64,000 nt of DNA. Source: Microbacterium sp. LWH3-1.2 (GTDB taxonomy: Bacteria; Actinomycetota; Actinomycetes; Actinomycetales; Microbacteriaceae). The notes under the pieces are model-generated. The model was not told the DNA's origin. It did not search any database and saw only the letters and a list, made by a program, of their open reading frames with translations. Shown one piece after another: positions 57,953-64,000 of this stretch. The position numbers were made by a program, and so were the translations under genes. The stretch's first letter is position 1; each line of letters starts with the position of its first letter. Location of the stretch: NCBI RefSeq assembly GCF_040675855.1, contig NZ_JBEGIK010000001.1, positions 1,984,001-2,048,000 of the forward strand, in the 5' to 3' direction.

Positions 57953-59260
57953 GTGACCGCTCCCGCACCCAACGCCGACCCGCGTTCTGACGCGGTCGCC
58001 TCGGCAGGACCCGCCGAGCTTCCTGCGACCGTGGATCGGATTCTGGGTACGCGGCGGTCCACCTTGATTCTCGCGCTAACGGTCTTCGTGACGACGACCG
58101 TCCAGGTTCTCGTGCAACCACTTGCCGCCCTCATCCAGGGCGGGGTGGAGTGGACGCTCATCTTCCCCCCGCCGGTGCTGCTGTCGCTGCTCGTGCTCGG
58201 GTGCGCTGTCCAGGCGGCCTCGTTCCTGTTGAGTGACCGAGTGCCCGAGGCCACGGTCCTGATCGTCACCGTCGTCTACATCGGGCTCATGGTGGGGTTG
58301 GCGGTGCCGACATGGCTGATCGGCATGTACCTCGTGATCGCGCTGGCGTTGTTCCTGCTCGCGACGCGGAGGCCGCTCGCCGTTACGATCGCGTGGTTGG
58401 TGGGCGTCGTGGTGGTCACAGCGGGCGCCATGATCCTCTGGATCTTCACGACCGGGCTGGCACCGACCATCGCGGTCGGCTTCGTGACGGCAGAGGCGGT
58501 GCGGATCGCGGCACCCGCGATCGCCGGGACCGCACTGGGCGCGTGGTGGGGGGTGAAGACTCGGCGTGTTGCCCTCGCGCGCACCGAGGCGGAGGCAGCC
58601 AAGCGGGAGCACGACAAGCGTGTCGAGGAGGCGGAGCAGCGGGAGCGTGCCCGGATCGCGCAGGAGCTTCACGATGTGGCGGGGCAGCACCTTGCAGGAT
58701 TGATCACGCTGGCCGACGCGGCGTTGACGATCGCGCCCGAACGACCCGGCGATGCGCTGAGACTCGTCGAGGAGGTCCGCAATGAAGGCCGCTTCGCCGC
58801 CGCGAGCCTCGCGGGGGCGCTCACCGACCTGCGCGCCGTCGGCACGGAGCCGCGGGAGATGACCCGAGACCTGAGGCAGGCGGCCGAGCTCTTCGAGTAT
58901 TGGCGAAGGCGCGGGATGAACATCCGGCTCGCCGCGAGCGGCCGCGTCGATGAGCTTCCTGCTGTCGTCTCCGCGACCGCGTACCGGTGCACGCAGGAAG
59001 CGATCACCAACGCGGCCAAGCATGCGCCCGGCGCGGAGGTCGACGTCGAGATCACGGTGGGACCCGACCGCGTCGGGGTGCTGATCTCCAACGGGTCCGC
59101 GCCCTCCGGGACTCAGCCCGTCTCTGGCCTCGGCTTGGGCTGGGGGCTCAGCGGAATCCGGGAACGTATCGACCTGCTGAGGGGCACGTTCATGTTCGGG
59201 GCGACACCAGAGGGCGGCTGGATGGTGCGGTTCGGCATCCCCTTCGCCACGACCGACTGA
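57953..59260 (+). CDS. Sensor histidine kinase, NarL-partner (HisKA_3) type
   Basis: The 435-residue protein has six hydrophobic helices in the first about 200 residues (LILALTVFVTTTVQVLVQPL to AAPAIAGTALGAWWGV), a short coiled coil, the HisKA_3 dimerisation motif RARIAQELHDVAGQHLAGLI with the phospho-acceptor His, and an HATPase domain (YRCTQEAITNAAKHA, then GLGLGWGLSGIRERIDLLRG). The membrane part has no extracellular domain, so it may sense a membrane or intramembrane signal. The GTG at 57953 follows a -10-like box. The response regulator gene starts 10 bases after its stop. Confidence 0.9.
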   Translation: MTAPAPNADPRSDAVASAGPAELPATVDRILGTRRSTLILALTVFVTTTVQVLVQPLAALIQGGVEWTLIFPPPVLLSLLVLGCAVQAASFLLSDRVPEATVLIVTVVYIGLMVGLAVPTWLIGMYLVIALALFLLATRRPLAVTIAWLVGVVVVTAGAMILWIFTTGLAPTIAVGFVTAEAVRIAAPAIAGTALGAWWGVKTRRVALARTEAEAAKREHDKRVEEAEQRERARIAQELHDVAGQHLAGLITLADAALTIAPERPGDALRLVEEVRNEGRFAAASLAGALTDLRAVGTEPREMTRDLRQAAELFEYWRRRGMNIRLAASGRVDELPAVVSATAYRCTQEAITNAAKHAPGAEVDVEITVGPDRVGVLISNGSAPSGTQPVSGLGLGWGLSGIRERIDLLRGTFMFGATPEGGWMVRFGIPFATTD

Positions 59261-59270
59261 AAGCGCGAAT

Positions 59271-59954
59271 ATGACCGACGGCTCCACCTCGATCCGTGTG
59301 CTGATCGCCGACGACAACCGCTCTGTGCGTAAAGGGCTGCGCCTGCAGCTCGAGGCGGCCCGGGGGATCCACGTCCTCGGCGAGGTCTCCAACGGCGTAG
59401 CCGCCGTCACCGTCGCGCACCGCGAACGCGCCGATGTGGTGCTCATGGATCTTCAGATGCCGGGGATGAGCGGTGTCGAGGCGACGCGGGAACTGACCCG
59501 GTCGACGAACGAGCGAAGGGTCGCGGTCATCGTGATGACCAGCTATGCGATGGACGCCTACGTGACGGATGCGCTCGACGCCGGCGCGATCGGCTATCTC
59601 CTGAAGAGTCACGACTCCGACCAGCTGCTGGCGGCGATTCACGCCGCGATGCGTGGGGAGGCGCTCATCTCGCACCGGGTGACCACGCCGGTGGTCCGCG
59701 AGTTCGCACGACGTGGCGCGGCCGACCCCGAGATGGTCGCCCGGCTCTCGGCGGCTGAACGGCGCGTGGTCGCTGTGCTGTCCAGCGGCACCACCAGCAA
59801 TGAGCGGATCGCCGACCGCCTTCGCGTCTCCGTGCACACCGTCCGTTCGCAGATGCAGTCTGCGTTGAAGAAGGTCGGCATGGACGACCGCACGCAGCTC
59901 GCGCTGTGGGGTGCCCGCAACCATCTGGACAGAGACGTCGACTCGCTCAATTGA
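59271..59954 (+). CDS. LuxR/NarL-family response regulator
   Basis: The 227-residue protein has an N-terminal receiver with acidic pair Asp14/Asp15, phospho-acceptor Asp60 in VVLMDLQMPGMSG, Thr90 and Lys112 (YLLKSHDSD). A C-terminal LuxR HTH follows (about residues 160-220; LSAAERRVVAVLSSGTTSNE, RIADRLRVSVHTVRSQMQSA). It pairs with the preceding kinase. Targets are unknown; no drug exporter or other typical target operon lies directly downstream. Confidence 0.93.
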   Translation: MTDGSTSIRVLIADDNRSVRKGLRLQLEAARGIHVLGEVSNGVAAVTVAHRERADVVLMDLQMPGMSGVEATRELTRSTNERRVAVIVMTSYAMDAYVTDALDAGAIGYLLKSHDSDQLLAAIHAAMRGEALISHRVTTPVVREFARRGAADPEMVARLSAAERRVVAVLSSGTTSNERIADRLRVSVHTVRSQMQSALKKVGMDDRTQLALWGARNHLDRDVDSLN

Positions 59955-60057
59955 ATGAACTTGCCCGTGCAGAATCGGCCCGTCCCGTCCCGGGGTGACC
60001 CCCTGCAGAGAGTCCCTCAGCGGCTGATGCTGACCGCGGCGGCTGACTGAGCGACGC

Positions 60058-60099
60058 TGACCGCCGCCGCGTGCTGCCCCTACGCGGTGACGGCGGTCA
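60058..60099. terminator. Convergent terminator between response regulator and ridA
   Basis: TGACCGCCG-CCGCGT pairs with ACGCGG-CGGCGGTCA with a 3-base bulge and 9-base loop. The right arm includes the ridA stop codon. A second CGCGGCGGC/GCCGCCGCG pairing just upstream could compete with it. Confidence 0.5.
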
Positions 60100-60459
60100 T
60101 TCGTATGACACCAGAATGCCGGGCAGCTCGACGCCGAGCTTCGCGACATACCGCGCGGGTGCGGCCGATGGGAACCAGCGCGCGTACTCCTCATTGAGCC
60201 CGGCGAAGTCTTCGGGTCTCGTGAGGAGGACGCCGATCTCGACGACGTCCTCGAGCCCGGCCCCGCCCGCCTTCAGGATCGTCTCGCAGTTCGCGAGCGC
60301 CTGGCGCGTCTGTTCCTGGATCGTCTCACCGGCGAGGGTCCCCGTACCGACGTCGAAGCCCACGACGCCGGAGACGTAGAGATGGGTGCCGGCACGCACC
60401 GCCTGACTGTACAGCGGCGAGCTCGGAGCGTCCGGTGTGATGATGATCTTCCTGGGCAA
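60097..60459 (-). CDS. ridA: RidA-family imine/enamine deaminase (Rid7C/YjgF)
   Basis: The 120-residue protein has the YjgF/RidA pattern: TPDAPSSPLYSQAVRAGTHL, YVSGVVGFDVGTGTLAGETI, QEQTRQALANCETILKAGGA, and the catalytic Arg in AAPARYVAKLGVELPG followed by the terminal Tyr-Glu. It hydrolyses reactive 2-aminoacrylate-type enamines. The start is an unusual TTG at 60459 with AGGAGG 6 bases upstream; no ATG or GTG in frame is near. It is divergent from a truncated alcohol dehydrogenase gene. Confidence 0.85.
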   Translation of the reverse strand: MPRKIIITPDAPSSPLYSQAVRAGTHLYVSGVVGFDVGTGTLAGETIQEQTRQALANCETILKAGGAGLEDVVEIGVLLTRPEDFAGLNEEYARWFPSAAPARYVAKLGVELPGILVSYE

Positions 60460-60571
60460 CGCGAACCTCCTCGTTGCGCGCGAACCCCGCTGCCGTGCTT
60501 GGTGGCAGAAGATCACACGGGGTGCCACAGACCCATCGAGGTACTCGACCCGAAGGCAGCGGAGGTGGCGA

Positions 60572-61000
60572 GTGAAAGCGATCGTCGCGACGGATCGATC
60601 CGCGGAGGCGGCCGGTATCAGCCTCACGGAGGCGCCGGATCCGACGCCGGCCATCAACGATGTCGTGGTGGAGGTCCATGCGTCAGGGTTCGTCCCGGCG
60701 GAGTGGGAGTGGCCCTCGACGTGGGTCGATCGCTCGGGGCGGGAGCGACTTCGGCCGATCATCGGGCACGAGTTCGCCGGGGTGGTCACCGCGCTCGGCT
60801 ATGGCACGGCCGGTCTCTCGCTGGGGCGGCGGGTGTTCGGCATCACGGACTGGCACCGAGACGGGACCTTGGCAGAGCAGGTGGCGGTGGAGGCACGCAA
60901 CCTGGCACCGCTGCCCGGTGATGTCGACTTCACAATCGGGGCGAGCCTGCCGATCTCGGGCCTGACGGCGTGGCAGGGCGCCGCACGGAGCGTGGCGGAG
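60572..61000 (+). pseudogene. Zinc-type alcohol dehydrogenase/quinone oxidoreductase, N-terminal fragment
   Basis: From GTG 60572 (GGAGG 6 bases upstream) about 140 residues match the GroES-like domain of MDR reductases: VKAIVATDRSAEAAGISLTE, VVEVHASGFVPAEWEWPSTW, PIIGHEFAGVVTALG, GASLPISGLTAWQGAARSVA. The match is lost after about 61000, where the Rossmann domain should begin; the frame then runs antisense into the methyltransferase gene. About 180 residues are missing, so this is a 3' truncated gene cut at the boundary of the tmsAB operon. A TGTGA-rich junction lies near 61005-61015. Confidence 0.75.
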
Positions 61001-61037
61001 TTGAGATGTGAATCGCAACGACTCCGTCCGCGTGCCG

Positions 61038-62369
61038 TTATGGCGTCCACCACGGCCGCAGCGGGAGGTCGGCATCGTCGCTGTTCCCCCGGGAGTTTAC
61101 GGCCAGGACGTGGTGCAGCTCGATCCCGCCCGATTCGAAGGCGAGCCGTGATCCGGCCATGTAAAGGCCCCACACTTTTGCGGCAGGCAGTCCGATCTCG
61201 GCGACGGCTTCGTCCCAGTGCTCGACGAGGTTGGCGCACCAGTCACGGAGCGTCAGTGCGTAGTGGGGGCGGAGGTTCTCCTCATGCAGCACTTGGAGTC
61301 CGGCATCCTGTGCCTCGCTAATGATGCGACCGGAACCGGTCAACTCGCCGTCCGGAAAGACGTAGCGGTCGATGAAACCCTGCGCGGCGGGTTCGGTCTT
61401 GTTGTCGCAGCGGGTGATGCAGTGGTTGAGCAGCAGGCCTCCCGGGCGTATCCGCGAGCGCAGGAAGCGGAAGTACGACTCGTAGTTGCGCACCCCGATG
61501 TGCTCGAGCAGTCCGATCGACGACACCGCGTCGAAACCGGTCTCGGCGATGTCGCGGTAGTCGCCGTACCGCACCTCAGCGTGCTCCAGCCCTTCGTCGG
61601 CGATGGCGCGCTGCGCCCACGCGGCCTGCTCGTGCGACAGCGTCACCCCGAGGGCGTGGACGCCCCGACGAGCGGCGTAGCGCACCATGCCGCCCCAGCC
61701 GCAGCCGACGTCGAGCAGCCGGTCGCCCGGCTTCAGCCGCAGCTTCTCGAACACGAGCCGGCACTTGTTCTCCTGCGCCTCCTCCAGCGAAGCGTCGAGG
61801 TGCGGGTAGCACGCGCACGTGTAGGTCATCGACGGGCCGAGCACCCACTCGTAGAAGGTGTTCGAGACGTCGTAGTGGTGATGGATCGCCTCGGCATCGC
61901 GCGACTTGCTGTGCCGCAGGCCGCTGGCGACGCGCTTCCAGTGCGGGGGCACCTCCTGCGGCGGCGGCGCGACCGGGCGCAGGTGCTCGAGGCCGATCGA
62001 GCGGACGATCCGGGCCATGAGCCGCGGCGATGGTCGCGTGAACTCGAGGCTCTCGAGTGTCTTGAGCAGCTCGTACGGGTCGCCCGGGTGCACACCGCGG
62101 ATGTCGAGATCGCCGGCGATGTAGGCGCGCGCGAGCCCGAGATCGCCAAACCCGGTGACGAGGTAAGTCGTGCCGCGGGGTGTCTTCAGGTCAAGGGCGA
62201 AGGGCGCATCGGGAGGGCCGGCGGTGCTGCCGTCATACGCGGTGAAGCGCAGCGGCAGCCTGCCCGCCGTGAATATCTCGAGCACCTCGGCAAGCGTGAA
62301 TTTCCCGGACGCCGTGCCGGCCGCGTCGCCATCGGCCGAGGCATCCGTCCGTTCCTTGGGTGTGGTCAT
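61038..62369 (-). CDS. tmsB: SAM-dependent fatty acid methyltransferase, CFA synthase family (TmsB/BfaB-like)
   Basis: The 443-residue protein belongs to the cyclopropane-fatty-acid synthase family: EAIHHHYDVSNTFYEWVLGP, SMTYTCACYPHLDASLEEAQ, the SAM site LLDVGCGWGGMVRYAARRG, GVTLSHEQAAWAQ, and SSIGLLEHIGVRNYESYF. Its start overlaps the stop of an FAD oxidoreductase gene. That pair is the arrangement of tmsA-tmsB (bfaA-bfaB), where the methyltransferase makes 10-methylene fatty acyl chains from oleoyl phospholipid and the partner reduces them to 10-methyl (tuberculostearic type). A simple Cfa role is the alternative. Confidence 0.82.
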   Translation of the reverse strand: MTTPKERTDASADGDAAGTASGKFTLAEVLEIFTAGRLPLRFTAYDGSTAGPPDAPFALDLKTPRGTTYLVTGFGDLGLARAYIAGDLDIRGVHPGDPYELLKTLESLEFTRPSPRLMARIVRSIGLEHLRPVAPPPQEVPPHWKRVASGLRHSKSRDAEAIHHHYDVSNTFYEWVLGPSMTYTCACYPHLDASLEEAQENKCRLVFEKLRLKPGDRLLDVGCGWGGMVRYAARRGVHALGVTLSHEQAAWAQRAIADEGLEHAEVRYGDYRDIAETGFDAVSSIGLLEHIGVRNYESYFRFLRSRIRPGGLLLNHCITRCDNKTEPAAQGFIDRYVFPDGELTGSGRIISEAQDAGLQVLHEENLRPHYALTLRDWCANLVEHWDEAVAEIGLPAAKVWGLYMAGSRLAFESGGIELHHVLAVNSRGNSDDADLPLRPWWTP

Positions 62370-63745
62370 CGTCGTTCCACGGCCTTCTGATAGAGGTCGA
62401 GCAGTCGCCCGCCGGGGTCGTACCGCCTTTTCGCCGCTCGATAGTCGGCCCCGCCGTAGAACGAGTCGAAGTCCTCCCGCGAATAGTACGCGTCGGAGTA
62501 CAGCGATTTGTGCCCGTCCAGCTCGCGCACCTTCTGCTCGATCAGCCGGTTCGTCTCGCCTTCGATCGCCCCGACCGGCACGGTGGACCAGAAGCCGACG
62601 TTGACGTACGTCGCGGATGGATGCAGCGGGTAGAGCGGCCACGCGTCATGGTCGCGCAATCGCAGCGGACAGAGCCAGATGGGTGTGATCGGCACGTTCC
62701 GGAGGAACCAGTCGACGAATTCGTCGCATCGGGCGATCGGCACTTCGATGTCCTGGATCACGCGCTCGCGCGCGGGGCGCCCGCGCATCCTCTCCAGACG
62801 ATCGCCGATGTCGAATCGGCGTTCCAGCCGCATGAGCCTGCTGTACGTGGCGCTGCGGAGGTAGCGTCGGGGCCACAGGCGGCGGACGAGGGGATGCTGC
62901 GCCCCGAACGCTGCCGAGCACCAGAACCAGTCGGTGTCCCACCGCCAGAGGTAGTCGTGGGTGGTGAGCCGGTCGGCTTTCCCGGCGTCGTCGTGCTGGA
63001 TGGACCGGTAGTAGATGTGTCGACCCGTGTAGTCGCTGACCAGGCCGGGCGCGGAGCTCTGGGTCCCGACGCACAGGTAGCTCTCGTCGGCGCTGAACAC
63101 CACGCCGTCGAGATAGTCCACCGGCACGTCGTCCAGGCGACGCGACGCGACGATACGGTCCATCGCCGCCATCAGATCGGCGATCGTGTGAAAGCGCACG
63201 TGCCGGAGAGTCACGAACGGCTGGACCGTCTCGAGTTCGATGCGCAGACGCACCGCGTAGCCGAGAGTGCCGTAGGAATTGGGGAACGCCCGGTACAGGT
63301 CGGCGTGCTTGCTCGCGGATGCCGTGATCACCTCGCCCGCGCCGGTGAGGATGTCCATCTCGACCACCGATTCATGCGGCAGCCCGCTTCGGAACGACGT
63401 CGACTCGATGCCCAGGCCCGTGACCGCGCCGCCGACCGTGATTGTCTTCAGTTGCGGCACGACGAGGGGTGCAAGCCCGTGCGGCAGAGTCGCGGCGAAG
63501 AGATGCTCGTAGGTGCACATGCCCGCGACGTCCGCCGTGCGACCCTCAGGATCGACGCGGATGACTCCCGTCAACCCCGACGTGTCGAGGCCGCGGGCGG
63601 CAGTTTCCGCGCGCGAGCGGAACAGGTTCGAGGTGCGCTTGGCGAGCCGGACCTGCGCGTCCGGCGGCAGCGCCCAGTAACTCTCGAGCAGCCGCCGCAC
63701 GCCGGCGGCGTGCGCGGTGCGGGCGTCGGTCGCGGATGCGGACAC
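62366..63745 (-). CDS. tmsA: FAD-binding oxidoreductase, DprE1/DHCR24-like (TmsA/BfaA-like)
   Basis: The 459-residue flavoprotein has a PCMH FAD-binding domain (GVIRVDPEGRTADVAGMCTY, LAPLVVPQLKTITVGGAVTG, LGIESTSFRSGLPHESVVEM) and a long C-terminal domain without the covalent-flavin His motif. The ending (DFDSFYGGADYRAAKRRYDP) is typical of DHCR24-like reductases. In tuberculostearate pathways the partner of the methyltransferase is exactly this kind of NADPH-dependent reductase. GTG 63745 lies 6 bases after TAGCGT on the minus strand. The two genes overlap by 4 bases. Confidence 0.82.
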   Translation of the reverse strand: MSASATDARTAHAAGVRRLLESYWALPPDAQVRLAKRTSNLFRSRAETAARGLDTSGLTGVIRVDPEGRTADVAGMCTYEHLFAATLPHGLAPLVVPQLKTITVGGAVTGLGIESTSFRSGLPHESVVEMDILTGAGEVITASASKHADLYRAFPNSYGTLGYAVRLRIELETVQPFVTLRHVRFHTIADLMAAMDRIVASRRLDDVPVDYLDGVVFSADESYLCVGTQSSAPGLVSDYTGRHIYYRSIQHDDAGKADRLTTHDYLWRWDTDWFWCSAAFGAQHPLVRRLWPRRYLRSATYSRLMRLERRFDIGDRLERMRGRPARERVIQDIEVPIARCDEFVDWFLRNVPITPIWLCPLRLRDHDAWPLYPLHPSATYVNVGFWSTVPVGAIEGETNRLIEQKVRELDGHKSLYSDAYYSREDFDSFYGGADYRAAKRRYDPGGRLLDLYQKAVERR

Positions 63746-63751
63746 GACCCC

Positions 63752-63757
63752 ACGCTA
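63752..63757 (-). promoter_or_regulatory. -10 box of leaderless tmsA
   Basis: TAGCGT on the minus strand, exactly 6 bases before the GTG at 63745. Confidence 0.5.
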
Positions 63758-63958
63758 GTCCGCGGCGGGGTTCGGGTGAAGGATCCCGCTCCCTGCCGGT
63801 CTGGGGACGTTTCACAGCCAGCGCCGCACTCATGTCGAATTTCACCGAGTGGGCAAGTGTGGGCCCGAAGCACGACGTTGCGTGCACCAGGGGGTCCCGC
63901 AACGAGACATCCCGCGAGCGTTGGCCGATGGGCGCGTGCTGATGTCAGATTGGACGCG

Positions 63959-64000
63959 ATGAGCAATCCCGAGGGCCGCCGTGCCTGGCGCGCTCGAACG
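63959..64000 (+). CDS. Possible start of a gene cut by the window edge
   Basis: ATG 63959 lies 7 bases after CAGATT, the leaderless pattern seen elsewhere, and the frame is open to the edge (MSNPEGRRAWRART). Fourteen codons are too few to name it. Confidence 0.3.
   Translation, partial: MSNPEGRRAWRART

Noticed and set aside
60660..61321. Continuation of the dehydrogenase frame to 61321
   Set aside because: After about 61000 the frame is antisense to the methyltransferase and loses all MDR similarity.
1..64000. GGATGC octamer as KOPS or Chi-like polar motif
   Set aside because: Copies occur on both strands in similar numbers (12 and 14) without relation to gene direction.
1..64000. tRNA, rRNA, phage, integrase or IS genes
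   Set aside because: None recognised after looking through the intergenic gaps and the translated frames.

Overview
The window is high-GC DNA (about 70%) with short intergenic gaps and many 4-base stop/start overlaps. It looks like a chromosomal segment of an actinobacterium of the family Microbacteriaceae, most likely Microbacterium or a close relative. The main reasons are a fused 2-oxoglutarate decarboxylase/dehydrogenase E1-E2 (Kgd/OdhA type), a SigR/RsrA-type redox sigma switch, a GuaB1-type IMPDH-like protein, DUF3097 and DUF7882 proteins, and many genes whose start codon lies only 6-8 bases after a TANNNT-like -10 box (leaderless transcription).

Layout. 1-3 kb: rsgA (partial) and aroA on the minus strand, divergent from an ECF sigma/anti-sigma pair, then a frameshifted LuxR-family remnant. 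3-8 kb: a lipid/glycerol-phosphate block (DagK-like kinase and AgpS-like flavoprotein, divergent from tetR-glpD). 8-20 kb: an APC permease, the 3.7-kb kgd gene, guaB1, a degraded BrkB/YihY fragment, two CorC/DUF21-CBS membrane proteins behind a proline-rich upstream ORF, an old yellow enzyme and nnrD. 20-29 kb: membrane glycosyltransferase-like protein, thiamine-binding protein, MFS, Nudix, metX and metY, SDR, ung and a GNAT. 29-36.7 kb: a protealysin-like metalloprotease with its emfourin-type inhibitor, a five-gene oligopeptide ABC operon in which every junction is a 4-base overlap, and an alpha/beta hydrolase. 36.7-44.5 kb: AhpD-like and PtpB-like proteins, an iron-box-controlled SIP-domain protein, a small secreted protein, a HExxH protein, an arginase-family protein, PspA with a TPM-domain partner, and DUF3097. 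44.5-55.5 kb: trmB-MFS, a CPBP-like protein, a guanidine-III riboswitch with its Gdx exporter, a secreted M28 peptidase, a candidate small RNA, a SulP transporter next to an alkylsulfatase, and a small lipoprotein coupled to a cation diffusion facilitator. 55.5-64 kb: looser, more accessory-looking DNA with small orphan proteins (including an unlisted 40-residue membrane protein coupled to a DUF6766 protein), a NarL-type two-component pair, RidA, a truncated alcohol dehydrogenase, and a two-gene operon resembling tmsA/tmsB (bfaA/bfaB) for 10-methyl branched fatty acids.

Most genes are housekeeping. The observations most worth a second look are the riboswitch-controlled guanidinium exporter, the glpD/tetR/flavoprotein/DAG-kinase block that matches an arrangement known from mycobacteria, the tmsAB operon, an octamer (ACGGATGC/GCATCCGT) about ten times more frequent than base composition predicts and often built into terminator stems, long imperfect inverted repeats between genes, and several clean gene remnants. 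I saw no rRNA, tRNA, CRISPR array, insertion sequence, integrase or phage genes. All family names come from recognising motifs by eye; no database search was run.
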